A stretch of 64,000 nucleotides of DNA from Geomonas propionica. GTDB lineage: Bacteria; Desulfobacterota; Desulfuromonadia; Geobacterales; Geobacteraceae. The stretch lies in assembly GCF_016458235.1 (NCBI RefSeq), contig NZ_JAEMHK010000001.1, forward strand, positions 186,001 through 250,000, written 5' to 3'. Below the pieces are notes generated by a model. It saw only the letters and a list, made by a program, of their open reading frames with translations. It made no database searches and was not told the DNA's origin. Shown piece by piece: positions 7,693 through 16,570 of this stretch. Every line of letters begins with the position of its first letter. The stretch's first letter is position 1. The position numbers and the translations under genes are program-made.

Positions 7693-8736
7693 ATGAAAAG
7701 GATACTTTTGTCGCTGTTAGTGCCGCTCTGCCTCAGTCTCTGCCTGTCCGCATACGCTGCGGATGACCTGATGTCGCGCGCCAACAAGTTGTTCAAGCCG
7801 ATCCCAACCAAGGCCCCATCTCTCAAGGGGAATCCCGCCACTGCTGCAAAGCTTGAACTGGGCGCGAAACTGTTTTTCGATCCCCGACTTTCCTCCTCGC
7901 AACTCATCAGCTGTAACACCTGCCACAACGTCGGATTGGCCGGGGCCGACCTCCAGGAAACCTCGACCGGGCATGGCTGGCAGAAGGGGCCGCGCAACTC
8001 CCCCACCGTCTTCAACGCCGTGTTCGACGCGGCGCAGTTCTGGGACGGCCGCGCCAAGGACCTGCAGACCCAGGCCAAGGGGCCGGTGCAGGCAGCGGTG
8101 GAGATGAACAGCAATCCGGAACTGGTGGTGAAGACACTGAAAAGCATTCCGGGCTACGCGCCGCTGTTCAAGGCTGCCTTCCCCGGGGCCACCGACCCCA
8201 TCACTTTCGACAATATGGCAAAAGCCATCGAGGTCTTCGAGGCGACCCTGCTCACCCCGAACTCCCCGTTTGACCGTTTCCTGAAGGGTGACGCCGCGGC
8301 CCTTAACGCTAAAGAGAAACGGGGGCTGCGCATCTTCATGGACAAGGGGTGCGCCCCGTGCCATGCCGGCACCAACGTGGGAGGCGCAGACTACTACCCC
8401 TTCGGCGTCAGGGAGACCCCAACTACCGAAATCCGCCCCGCCGGCGATACCGGCCGTTTCATGGTCACCAACACCGAAAGCGACCGCTACGTCTTCAAGG
8501 CCCCTTCGCTGCGCAACGTTGCCGTAACACAGCCCTATTTCCATTCCGGAAAGGTCTGGAAACTACAGGAAGCGGTTACGGTTATGGGTTCTGCTCAACT
8601 GGGGGTGAAGCTGAAGGAGGGCGAAGTAGCGGACACGGTGGCTTTTCTGAAGACGTTGACCGGCAGGCAACCCAGGCTTTCCTACCCGCTGCTCCCCGCC
8701 GGTTCCGATGAGACACCCCACCCTCAGCTCAAGTGA
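7693..8736 (+). CDS. macA: Diheme cytochrome c peroxidase, MacA/CcpA type
   Basis: A 347-residue secreted diheme protein. An N-terminal signal peptide ends near AYAADD. Two CxxCH heme sites are visible, C74-NTCH and C220-APCH, with family motifs AQFWDGRAKDLQTQA and FKAPSLRNV. It would reduce H2O2 in the periplasm or, as proposed for Geobacter MacA (whose length is nearly identical), pass electrons to PpcA-type cytochromes; two such cytochromes are encoded in this window. The ATG has GAGGAGG upstream. MacA and CcpA cannot be separated from sequence alone here. Confidence 0.85.
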   Translation: MKRILLSLLVPLCLSLCLSAYAADDLMSRANKLFKPIPTKAPSLKGNPATAAKLELGAKLFFDPRLSSSQLISCNTCHNVGLAGADLQETSTGHGWQKGPRNSPTVFNAVFDAAQFWDGRAKDLQTQAKGPVQAAVEMNSNPELVVKTLKSIPGYAPLFKAAFPGATDPITFDNMAKAIEVFEATLLTPNSPFDRFLKGDAAALNAKEKRGLRIFMDKGCAPCHAGTNVGGADYYPFGVRETPTTEIRPAGDTGRFMVTNTESDRYVFKAPSLRNVAVTQPYFHSGKVWKLQEAVTVMGSAQLGVKLKEGEVADTVAFLKTLTGRQPRLSYPLLPAGSDETPHPQLK

Positions 8737-8761
8737 GGGCGGGACACAGGTGATGTGAGGT

Positions 8762-9058
8762 TCAAGATGACGGGTCAGGGTCGACCTGGCCCAGCACCTG
8801 TTTCAGTGACACCAGGTCGTACGGTTTCTGGATGAACTGCGCGCCCTGGTGTCCGGACAGGCGCCTCGCCTCTTCCGCCGCGCTGAAACCGCTGGAGAGG
8901 ACGATGCGCACATCGGGCCGGATACTGCGCAGATGCTCGGCGGCGGTCATGCCGTCCATCTGGGGCATGGAGAGGTCCATGATCACCACCCCGATCTCGT
9001 CGGCATGCTCACGAAACAGCGCTACAGCCTCGGGGCCGTCCGAGGCAACCATGGTTTG
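8762..9058 (-). pseudogene. Receiver-domain remainder severed from the upstream histidine kinase by an in-frame TAG
   Basis: Reading on in the same frame past the TAG at 9061-9059 gives 98 more residues. They complete a CheY-like receiver: VASDGPEAV, then VVIMDLSMPQMDGMTA with the phospho-acceptor Asp, then LSSGF and the conserved Lys in FIQKPYD. The missing first strand and helix ([22 protein letters not shown]) are the C-terminus of the kinase. An ATG at 9052 exists but has no clear ribosome site and would make a receiver lacking beta-1 and its acidic pocket. It is probably a nonsense-mutated tail; a read error or programmed readthrough remains possible. Confidence 0.75.
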
Positions 9059-11728
9059 CTAGCCCAGCCCCCGCAGCATGGCCCGACATACCAGGCGCAC
9101 CATCTCCTCGTCATCCACGATAAGAACCATCCCCGTGGCAGCCCCCCCAGGCTCTTGACCTTCGGCCGCCGCGGACGCTGCGACGCCGGCCGGCGGGACC
9201 TCCCTGGCACCCTCCTCCCTGGCACCCTCCTCCCTGGCACCCTCCTCCCTGGCACCCTCCTCCCTGGCATCCTCCTGCCTGGCCGCTGCACGTTCCAGTA
9301 CCGTTTCCCTCGCGACAGGCCTGACCGGCTCCGCCTGCGCCACGTCGTCAATGCGGTCGCTTCCCGATGCAGCGAGCGGGAAAAGCACCTGCACCCTGGT
9401 TCCGGCTCCAGGCTCGCTCGCGACGAAGATGGCGCCGCCATGCCCCCTGACGATCCCCTGTACCGCCGACAGCCCCAACCCCCTCCCCGTGAACTTGGTG
9501 GAGAAGAATGGGTCGAACATGCGCTCGCGCGCGGTCTGGTCCATGCCGCAACCGTCGTCCGCGACCTCGATGGACAAAAACCTCCCCGGTTGCGGCTTTT
9601 GCTCCAGGCGACTTTGCGCCAGTTGCGCCACGCCATAGTCGGACAGCCTGGTCGCCACCGTGATCGCTCCCCCCTCCCCCGCCGCCTCGATGGCATTGGT
9701 AACCAGGTTCACGACCACCTGCTGCATCTGCCCCGGGTCCGCCTCGAGGAGCGGGAGCCCCGACTGCAACTGGACCGCGAAGGTGGCGCCCTTGCGCAGC
9801 GACGCCTTCATCAGGTCCACGTTCTCCCCAACCAGCCGGTTCAGGTCCACCAGCTTGACGCTGTACCCCCCTTTTCCGGAATATGCCAGCATCTGCCTGG
9901 TCAGGTCCCCTGCCCGCTTGGTGGCTTGGTGCGCGTTCTCCAGGTACTTGACTGCCGGGCTCTCCGGCTCCAGCACGTGACGCACCAGTTCCAGGTTGCC
10001 GCCTATGGCCATGAGGAGGTTGTTGAAATCGTGGGCGATGCCCCCGGCCAGCACCCCGAGGCTCTCCAGTTTCTGGGTGTGCAGGAGCTGTCGCTCCAGT
10101 TCTCCACGCTCCAGGTCTGCCTGCCGCTTCCGGGTGATGTCCTCGCCGGAGCACAACACTCCCTGGATGCTCCCGTCTTCGTCCCGCACCAGGATGTTGT
10201 GCCAGGAGATGAGCCGCTCCCCCTGGTCCCGGGTCAGGATGAGGTTGTCATAGAACTCCAGGATTTGCTGTTCGCCGCGCATCAGGGCTTCGAACACCTC
10301 CCGGACCTCCTTCCTCTGACCGGCAGGAAGAAAGTTATCGAACCAGTTCAACCCGAGAGACTCTCCCTCCGGCAGGCCCAGCAGCTGCGCGCCGGCCCGG
10401 TTGATCATCTTGATGCGGCCGTCGTCCCCCAAGAGGACCATCATGGTGCCGGACAGGTCCAGGTAGCGCCGCGCTTTCTCTTTCTCCAGGCGCAGCTCCC
10501 TGGTCCTTTCGGCGACCGTCCCCTCCAGTTCCTGGTGCGAGTTCTCGATCCGTCCTGCCATGCCGTTGAAGGCGGCCGCGAGTTCCCCGATTTCCTGCGG
10601 CGCTCCCCCCTTGGCCGCGGCTCGCGCCGAGAAATCCCCCCCTTCCAGGGCCAGCACCTTATCTCTCAGGTCCCTGATCGGCGCGGCGACCCTACCGCCC
10701 CCCCACCCCACCAGGACCAGCGCGATCGCGATCATGGCCAACCCGAACAGGGCGGCGCGGGCCTTGGTGGAGACCAGGGGCGCGAACGCCTTGTCCTGGT
10801 CGACCGCCACGGCGATGCCCCACCCCTGTGCCACACCCAGGGGCACGTAACGGTATGCGGAGAGGACCCGGCGCCCGTCGTCCAGGGTCTCCAGGCGCGA
10901 CGACTCGGTCCTGGTCATGGCCTGCCGCGACAGCCTCGCCAGCAGCGGGTCCCGGGCCGCCAGTTCCTGCTTGCGCTCGGGCACCGAGGCCAGGAGCTCC
11001 CCCTGCGTCCCGACCAGGATCATCTGGTGCCCTTCCGCGTCGGCCAGCCCCGGCAGCAGCGCCAACGCCTCCAGGCTCTGCTGCGGCCTGGTCACGCTCA
11101 CCAGGACCGCCGGCACCTCTCCTGTTTCCCGTCCGGTCCGGTCCCGGGTGGCAACCTGCCGCGAAATCAGGATCACCGGATGTCCATCGGCCCAGGCTGT
11201 ACCGATCTGCTCGGTGGCCCCCATGGTAAAGGCCGCGTCGAGAAAGTCCCGGTAGCGGTAGCCGCTCCCGACCTCGTCGGGAGCGCTTGAGGCGATGATC
11301 TTACCGCTCGGTGCGACCAGGGCCAGGGTATCATAGGCGTCGGGAATGGTCCGCTTGAGTGTGATCAGATGCTGGCAAAGGATGCGCACCCGCTCTTCAT
11401 CACGGGCGCCCGGTGTCGCCTCCTGCTTTAGCAGGACAGCCGCCGCGCCGACGAAATCGCCGGAACTGGCCACCACCGCCAGCTCCGTGCGGCGCGAGGC
11501 GAGCCAGGTCAGGATCGATTGCTTCTTCAGGTCCGCCGCGTTTTCCAGGGCCCGGACGATCTCCGCCTCTTTCAGGCCGTGGATCCCTTCGATGCCGAGC
11601 CACGGTGTCCCGTACACCAGGACGAACAGGAGCGCTCCTCCCCCCGCGAGGGCAAGGATGCCGAAATAGGCGATGATGCGCTCCCGGATACCCTGCAGCC
11701 AGCCTTGTCTCCTCCTCGGCGCGATCAC
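9059..11728 (-). CDS. Cache-HAMP-PAS hybrid histidine kinase, receiver truncated
   Basis: An 889-residue inner-membrane sensor. An N-terminal membrane helix (about residues 18-40), a periplasmic cache-like domain and a second helix (about 330-350) lead to HAMP, PAS, a HisKA domain ([19 protein letters not shown]) and an HATPase domain ([33 protein letters not shown]). A linker with five AREEG repeats follows. The protein ends 22 residues into a receiver domain at an amber codon. The GTG start overlaps the stop of the binding-protein gene (GTGA), so the two are co-expressed and that protein may supply its ligand signal. Confidence 0.85.
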   Translation of the reverse strand: MIAPRRRQGWLQGIRERIIAYFGILALAGGGALLFVLVYGTPWLGIEGIHGLKEAEIVRALENAADLKKQSILTWLASRRTELAVVASSGDFVGAAAVLLKQEATPGARDEERVRILCQHLITLKRTIPDAYDTLALVAPSGKIIASSAPDEVGSGYRYRDFLDAAFTMGATEQIGTAWADGHPVILISRQVATRDRTGRETGEVPAVLVSVTRPQQSLEALALLPGLADAEGHQMILVGTQGELLASVPERKQELAARDPLLARLSRQAMTRTESSRLETLDDGRRVLSAYRYVPLGVAQGWGIAVAVDQDKAFAPLVSTKARAALFGLAMIAIALVLVGWGGGRVAAPIRDLRDKVLALEGGDFSARAAAKGGAPQEIGELAAAFNGMAGRIENSHQELEGTVAERTRELRLEKEKARRYLDLSGTMMVLLGDDGRIKMINRAGAQLLGLPEGESLGLNWFDNFLPAGQRKEVREVFEALMRGEQQILEFYDNLILTRDQGERLISWHNILVRDEDGSIQGVLCSGEDITRKRQADLERGELERQLLHTQKLESLGVLAGGIAHDFNNLLMAIGGNLELVRHVLEPESPAVKYLENAHQATKRAGDLTRQMLAYSGKGGYSVKLVDLNRLVGENVDLMKASLRKGATFAVQLQSGLPLLEADPGQMQQVVVNLVTNAIEAAGEGGAITVATRLSDYGVAQLAQSRLEQKPQPGRFLSIEVADDGCGMDQTARERMFDPFFSTKFTGRGLGLSAVQGIVRGHGGAIFVASEPGAGTRVQVLFPLAASGSDRIDDVAQAEPVRPVARETVLERAAARQEDAREEGAREEGAREEGAREEGAREVPPAGVAASAAAEGQEPGGAATGMVLIVDDEEMVRLVCRAMLRGLG
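9201..9275. repeat. Five tandem 15-bp repeats encoding AREEG units
   Basis: The unit TCCCTGGCACCCTCC is repeated five times without gaps, and the last copy carries one change (GGCAT). On the coding (-) strand it adds a flexible, acidic AREEG-type linker between the ATPase domain and the broken receiver. Its near-perfect identity suggests recent slippage. Confidence 0.95.
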
Positions 11729-12783
11729 GGCCGATACTCGAAATCCCCCAGCAGGTGGCGCTGGGGGGACTTGAATACCTGCTGCAGGCCGTCATAGGCG
11801 AAAGCGCGCTCCACCCTCTGGTACGCCGCGTCCTTCGGTATCTTGCCCTGGCGCATCAGAAAATCGAACTCACCCTGCAAGGGGAGGTTACCCCGGAGCT
11901 TCACGATGACCGGCGCGGCGGGGACATCGAGGATCTCGCGGCGCGTGATCTCGATTACCTGGCTTTGCGCCAGCTTTCTCCCGCGTGGGGCGAGCGCGGC
12001 GCGGTCCTTTTCCGCCCAGAGCGCCGCTTGCTGCAGGTTGGCGTTGCTCTTGCGCATCCAGTTCAAGGCGCGTGCCCAAGCGGCGCAGAGGGCCAGCGCT
12101 GCCTGGGGATCTTTATCAGCCAAACTCCCCGATACCACGAAGAAGTCGCTGCTCGCGCCCCTGAACAGCACCCGCGCCTCGGTATTCTGCACCAGCGCCA
12201 GGCTAGGGGCCGGTTCCCAGGCGGAAAAGGCGTCCACCTTCCCGGCCTCGAGCGCGGCGGGCATGGCGTCGACGTCCATCGGGACCAGCCGGACATCCCG
12301 CTCGGTGAGTCCCACCCCCGCCAAGGCCTGCAGCAGCGTGTGATGCGCCGACGACCCCTCCGCATACGCCACCCGTTTGCCTTTCAACTGCTCCAGCAGC
12401 GTGATGTTGCGCCCCACCAACGACGTGAAGGTCTTTTTGGCCAGCCCCACCACGCGGATTTCGGTGCGCACCGCCATCCGGATGACCGGCATGTCCCCGA
12501 CGACGGCGGCGCTGAGCGTGGTCCCCATCAGGTCGACCATCTCGTTACCCTTGCGGAAGGGGAGGAATTTCAGGACGTAGCCGGACTCCGCCAGTTCCCT
12601 CCTCAGGATGGCGTCGTGCCCGAGCACCGCCCCGGTCAGGGCCGCCGGGTATCCCAACGGCTGGACGCCGACCGCTATCACGGCTGGCTGCCGGAAAGGG
12701 GAGGGGGCCGCGTCCGCCGGACGCACCTGCATGAAGAGCAAGATGAACAGAATCAGGAAATGGGGGCGTAATAAGGACTGCAT
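11725..12783 (-). CDS. NitT/TauT-type periplasmic substrate-binding protein
   Basis: A 352-residue secreted protein. The signal peptide covers roughly the first 25 residues (FLILFILLFMQVRPADA). The body is an NMT1/SsuA-like type II binding fold, with motifs such as GKRVAYAEGSSAHHTLLQAL and an AFSAWEPAP segment. No ABC permease or ATPase is adjacent. Instead it overlaps the sensor kinase by four bases, so it may act as a sensory rather than a transport component. The ligand is unknown; family ligands include nitrate, sulfonates and pyrimidine precursors. Confidence 0.75.
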   Translation of the reverse strand: MQSLLRPHFLILFILLFMQVRPADAAPSPFRQPAVIAVGVQPLGYPAALTGAVLGHDAILRRELAESGYVLKFLPFRKGNEMVDLMGTTLSAAVVGDMPVIRMAVRTEIRVVGLAKKTFTSLVGRNITLLEQLKGKRVAYAEGSSAHHTLLQALAGVGLTERDVRLVPMDVDAMPAALEAGKVDAFSAWEPAPSLALVQNTEARVLFRGASSDFFVVSGSLADKDPQAALALCAAWARALNWMRKSNANLQQAALWAEKDRAALAPRGRKLAQSQVIEITRREILDVPAAPVIVKLRGNLPLQGEFDFLMRQGKIPKDAAYQRVERAFAYDGLQQVFKSPQRHLLGDFEYRP

Positions 12784-12980
12784 GAACGGTCTCTCTTACC
12801 ATCGGCTCTAGCGCTGAACCTGCCATACGGGACAGGCAACGCCGCCGCACGTGACTGCGAAAAGGGGTGCCCAAACAATGGAAATATCTGGTTGACGTAT
12901 CGGCACCAAGGGGTGGCACTTGAGGGTTTTAGCTGGGGGGAGGGTGCAGCTGCAGGTTCGCGGTGTGGCGGGACAGGAGA

Positions 12981-13004
12981 GCGCCGCCCCGGCTGGGGCG
13001 GCGC
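12981..13004 (-). terminator. Strong GC hairpin after the FadL-like gene
   Basis: GCGCCGCCCC-GGCT-GGGGCGGCGC is a perfect 10-bp stem just beyond the stop of the - strand porin gene. It lacks a clear U-run on that strand, so it may terminate inefficiently or act as a 3' RNA stabiliser. Confidence 0.55.
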
Positions 13005-13015
13005 CTTGCTCGCGG

Positions 13016-14245
13016 TTACATGAAGTGCCAGATCAGGCCGAGGTCGTAGGAGGTTTCCCGTACCTTGGACCCGAACGTAAAGGTACCGCTGGAGTCAGTT
13101 TCGCTGGTGCTGTTGTCGAGGGCGTACATCCCGCCCACGTGGGCCTCAAACCTGCTGGAAAACTGGTAACCGACACCGAAGGTGAAATGGTGCTCGGCGA
13201 CGGCGGGGAAGCCGATCATGCGCAGGTACTCGTAAGAAAGCGTGGGCAGCGTGTTCCCCTGCACCTTGGTGGTCCCCCCGGCATCGAAGCCCTTGTGCAG
13301 GCGCACCGGGCTCTTGCCGTAGTTGTACCCCAGGCGCAGAGTGAGGCCGTCGGGATCCTTGTACTGCATCCCCAGGGCGTAGACCCACTGGTTCTCCCAA
13401 TCGAAATCCTTGTAGCCTTCTGCATCCTGCCAGTTGAGCCACTTCACATCCGTTTCGATGAGAAGCGTGTCAGTGGGACGCCAGGCGATACCGACCGAGG
13501 CGGTGCGCGGCGACTCCATGTCCAGCTCCCGCTTCTGCTGGCCGCTGCCGAAATCGGTGACGTTTTGATGCGAGATCTTCTCCGGGGTGGTGTAACTCGC
13601 CCCGAGCGACCAGGAGCCGATGCGGTAGAGCGCCCCGAACTGCTCTCCGAAGCCGTAGTTGTGCGCGGTCCCCTGGCCCAGGTCGAGCGAACCGTAGAGC
13701 AGGTGCATGGAGGTGCCGATGGAGAAGTTCGGGGTCACTAGGAAGGCGAGGTTGGGGGCGAACTTGAGGATCTGCAATTGGGTGTAGATGTCACCTTCGC
13801 TGCCGGGATGGGCCGGGTCCAGGTCGACTCCCTTGTTGCGGTAATCGACCCCCATGCCGGTGATGCCGAACATGCCGAGGCCGAAGCGGAAGCGGTCGCT
13901 GATGGGGGTGATCATGCCGACGGCCGGGATGACGAAGGGCCTCATATCGCTTTTAACGGTGCTGGTGGTGGGGCCGACCCGGACGGTGGCCTTGACGGAG
14001 GGATCGTAGATGGTCGAGGCGAAAACGAACTCGCTGCCTGGACAGTAGGGGCCCATGCAGACGGCGGCGGGGTTGGCGAAAATGGCGCTGATGGCATCCT
14101 GGGGCGCCGCGACGCCGGCGCCTCCCATGGCACGGGAAGCCGGCGCCACGCCGATCAAGGTGTCCCCGTTGGTTGCCCAGGCTTCGGGTAAGGAAAAGGA
14201 AAGTACCAGTGCTGCCGCCGCTGCCAGGACCGCTCTCTTTGCCAT
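13016..14245 (-). CDS. FadL/OmpP1/TodX-family outer-membrane transport protein
   Basis: A 409-residue beta-barrel precursor. A signal peptide ends near AWATNG, followed by the FadL N-terminal hatch motif (RAMGGAGVAAPQDAISAIFANPAA). The rest is alternating hydrophobic strands ending in a terminal aromatic-containing strand (YDLGLIWHFM). It would carry hydrophobic compounds such as fatty acids or aromatics across the outer membrane. It is a single gene with its own promoter at 14278-14306. Confidence 0.88.
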   Translation of the reverse strand: MAKRAVLAAAAALVLSFSLPEAWATNGDTLIGVAPASRAMGGAGVAAPQDAISAIFANPAAVCMGPYCPGSEFVFASTIYDPSVKATVRVGPTTSTVKSDMRPFVIPAVGMITPISDRFRFGLGMFGITGMGVDYRNKGVDLDPAHPGSEGDIYTQLQILKFAPNLAFLVTPNFSIGTSMHLLYGSLDLGQGTAHNYGFGEQFGALYRIGSWSLGASYTTPEKISHQNVTDFGSGQQKRELDMESPRTASVGIAWRPTDTLLIETDVKWLNWQDAEGYKDFDWENQWVYALGMQYKDPDGLTLRLGYNYGKSPVRLHKGFDAGGTTKVQGNTLPTLSYEYLRMIGFPAVAEHHFTFGVGYQFSSRFEAHVGGMYALDNSTSETDSSGTFTFGSKVRETSYDLGLIWHFM

Positions 14246-14277
14246 AAGACCGCCTCAATTAGATTAATTCAAGCTGC

Positions 14278-14306
14278 CTTATAGCACTTTTCTTATAGAG
14301 TGTAAA
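14278..14306 (-). promoter_or_regulatory. Sigma-70-type promoter for the FadL-like gene
   Basis: Read on the - strand: TTTACA (14306-14301), a 17-bp spacer, then TATAAG (14283-14278). This lies 33-61 bases upstream of the start codon. Two CTTATAG direct repeats overlap the region. Confidence 0.6.
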
Positions 14307-14358
14307 TCATCCATTTATTCGTATACAGGACGGCTATGCCAGTCACTGCTGGCTGCTG

Positions 14359-15312
14359 TTACAGCCATCCCTTGCGTTTGAAGTACCAATAAGGTGCGAA
14401 TCCGGAAATGACCATCAGCAACAGGGCCCAGGGGTAGCCGAGTCCCATCTTCAGTTCGGGCATCATCTCGAAGTTCATGCCGTAGATGCTCGCCACGAGG
14501 GTAGGGGGGAGAAAGACCACTGCGGCGATGGAGAAGATCTTAATGATCTGGTTCTGCTCGATATTGATGAAGCCCTGGGTGGAGTCCATCAGGAAGTTGA
14601 TCTTGTCGAACAGGAAGGTGGTGTGCGACATCAGGGTCTCGACGTCACGGGCGATCTCCCTCAAGGTCTCGGTCTGGTCGGTGCGGTCCCGCAGGTGGCG
14701 CAAGAGGAACGAGATGTCCCTCTGGGTATCCATCAGGCAGAGGCGGATCTTCCCGTTGCTGTCCTCCAGCCGGGCCAGCTTGCCTATGGCGTCCTCCAGC
14801 TCGGACTTGTCGTCCTCGAGCACCATGTGGCTCACCCCTTCGAGCTGGCGGTGGATGTCCTCCAGGGTGTCCGCGTGGTTCTCCACCTTCTGGTCCAGAA
14901 GGAGCACCAGCAGTTCGGCCGGGGATCGGCATTCCACGTGCCCGCGGCGGGCGCGCATGCGCAAGAGCCGGAAGTCGGCGAGGTCCCCCTCGCGGATGGT
15001 GATCAGGTGCTTGTTCTGCAGGATGCAGGCGACGGTCAGCGTTATGTGACGCCCTTCGGTCTGGGAGAGGAACAGCGGGTGTACGTGGATGCCGGCTGCG
15101 TCCACGAAGCAGCGCGCCGAGATCTCGATCTCGTCTACCTCGTCCGACTCCGGGATGTCGGTGTGCAAGAGCAGCTCAAGGAGATCCCTCTCCTCGTCGT
15201 CCGGCTCGTGCGCGTCGATCCAGTCGGCCTTGAGGATCTGGTTCGGAAGGTCTTCCCTCTGGGAATCCATCTCCTTGATGAGCCCGTTGTCTATTTTGAA
15301 AAGCCTAAGCAT
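14359..15312 (-). CDS. corA: CorA-family magnesium/cobalt channel
   Basis: A 317-residue protein. A long soluble, helical N-terminal domain is followed by two C-terminal membrane helices. The selectivity-filter motif YGMNF lies between them and the protein ends in a basic tail (FKRKGWL). It would form a pentameric Mg2+ channel. Family membership is certain; substrate choice among Mg2+, Co2+ and Zn2+ is not. Confidence 0.9.
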   Translation of the reverse strand: MLRLFKIDNGLIKEMDSQREDLPNQILKADWIDAHEPDDEERDLLELLLHTDIPESDEVDEIEISARCFVDAAGIHVHPLFLSQTEGRHITLTVACILQNKHLITIREGDLADFRLLRMRARRGHVECRSPAELLVLLLDQKVENHADTLEDIHRQLEGVSHMVLEDDKSELEDAIGKLARLEDSNGKIRLCLMDTQRDISFLLRHLRDRTDQTETLREIARDVETLMSHTTFLFDKINFLMDSTQGFINIEQNQIIKIFSIAAVVFLPPTLVASIYGMNFEMMPELKMGLGYPWALLLMVISGFAPYWYFKRKGWL

Positions 15313-15383
15313 GGTGCGCTCCTGGCAGGACGGCGCCGGGGGCCGGCCGCGGCGACACGGCCGCCGGATCCTTTACGGGGTCA

Positions 15384-15413
15384 ACAAAAAGGGCGGCCTC
15401 ATCGGCCGCCCTT
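15384..15413 (-). terminator. Rho-independent terminator after hemE
   Basis: On the - strand, AAGGGCGGCC-GATGA-GGCCGCCCTT runs into TTTTTGTTG. It starts 16 bases after the hemE stop and separates hemE from corA. Confidence 0.88.
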
Positions 15414-15428
15414 GTCTGTGGTCCTGAA

Positions 15429-16448
15429 CTATTTCTGCGTCAGTCGGTGCACGCAGTCGACCATGAAGATCGCGTTTTCCGGTGGTACGGTGGGGAGGAT
15501 GCCGTGGCCCAGGTTGAAGATCAGGCCAGGCCTGCCGGCGTTCTCGTCGAGGACGCGCTTCACCTCGCGCTCGATGATCTCCTTGGGAGCGAAGAGCACG
15601 GTCGGGTCGAGGTTGCCCTGCACCGCCATGTCGCCCAGGATGTCGCGGGCCTTGCCGAGGTTCACGTGCCAGTCGAGGCCCATGACGTCGCCGCCGGCCT
15701 CTTTCACGATCTCGAGCATGGTGCCTGCGCCCTTGACGAAGTGGATCACCGGGACGTTGGTGCGGTTCAGGCCGTTGATCAGGCGCTGGGTGTAGGGGAG
15801 GACGTAGCGCTCGTAGTCGGCCGGGGAGAGCATGCCGCCCCAGGTGTCGAAGATCTGGATGGCCTGCGCGCCGGCGGCGATCTGGGCGTTCAGGTACTCC
15901 ATGTCCATGGTGGTGATCTTGTCCATGAGGGCCGCGTAGACGTCCGGCTCGGCGTACATCATCTTCTTGAGTGCGGCGAAGTCCTTGGAACCCTTGCCTT
16001 CGACCATGTAGCAGGCGAGGGTGAAGGGCGCCCCGCCGAAGCCGATCAGCGGCACCTTGGCGGCGAGTTCTTTCCTGAGCAGTTTGACGGCGTCCAGCAC
16101 GTAGGGGACGTCGGTCTCCATTTTCGGGATCTTGAGCGCCTCGACGTCGGCCATGGTGCGGATCGGCTTGGCGAATACCGGGCCCGGGGTGAAGTCGAGC
16201 TCCATGCCCATCGGCTCGATCGGGGTGAGGATGTCGGAGAAGAGGATCGCTGCGTCGACGCCCAGGATGTCCACCGGCTGAATGGTAACTTCAGCGGCGA
16301 GTTCCGGGGTCTTGCAGAGTTCCAGGAAGGTGCATTTGGAACGGACGCGCATGTAGTCGGGGAGATAACGGCCAGCCTGACGCATCAGCCATACCGGCAC
16401 TCGGTCTACCGGCTTACCCCAACAAGCGTCTAAAAAGCGAGTATTCAT
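15429..16448 (-). CDS. hemE: Uroporphyrinogen decarboxylase
   Basis: A 339-residue enzyme that decarboxylates uroporphyrinogen III to coproporphyrinogen III. The N-terminal signature RVPVWLMRQAGRYLPDY and the second signature region (GFGGAPFTLACYMVEGKGSK) are intact. Heme supply is critical in an organism rich in c-type cytochromes. The ATG follows an AGGAGGATTAC ribosome site. An AhbD/NirJ-like radical SAM gene lies immediately upstream on the same strand. Confidence 0.95.
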   Translation of the reverse strand: MNTRFLDACWGKPVDRVPVWLMRQAGRYLPDYMRVRSKCTFLELCKTPELAAEVTIQPVDILGVDAAILFSDILTPIEPMGMELDFTPGPVFAKPIRTMADVEALKIPKMETDVPYVLDAVKLLRKELAAKVPLIGFGGAPFTLACYMVEGKGSKDFAALKKMMYAEPDVYAALMDKITTMDMEYLNAQIAAGAQAIQIFDTWGGMLSPADYERYVLPYTQRLINGLNRTNVPVIHFVKGAGTMLEIVKEAGGDVMGLDWHVNLGKARDILGDMAVQGNLDPTVLFAPKEIIEREVKRVLDENAGRPGLIFNLGHGILPTVPPENAIFMVDCVHRLTQK

Positions 16449-16499
16449 AGTAATCCTCCTGGGTGAAATATGTATATCTCTCTTCAGTTCATGGCATTG

Positions 16500-16558
16500 C
16501 CCCCTCCCGTCAAGGGACGGGGGCGGCTTTGAAAGTCCCCCCTTTGCAAAGGGGGGAG
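16500..16558. repeat. C/G-rich palindromic repeats between hemE and the radical SAM gene
   Basis: Two hairpin-capable units are present: CCCCTCCCGTCAAGGGACGGGGG and CCCCCCTTTGCAAAGGGGGG, the latter perfectly palindromic. The second type recurs at 43884-43917 and 44089-44120. Confidence 0.65.
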
Positions 16559-16570
16559 CAAATCATCGAA

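Noticed and set aside
8849..11290. 813-codon open frame on the + strand opposite the histidine kinase
   Set aside because: It is an antisense shadow of a GC-rich gene. It has no ribosome site, its composition is rich in Arg, Gly and His, and all kinase motifs read on the other strand.
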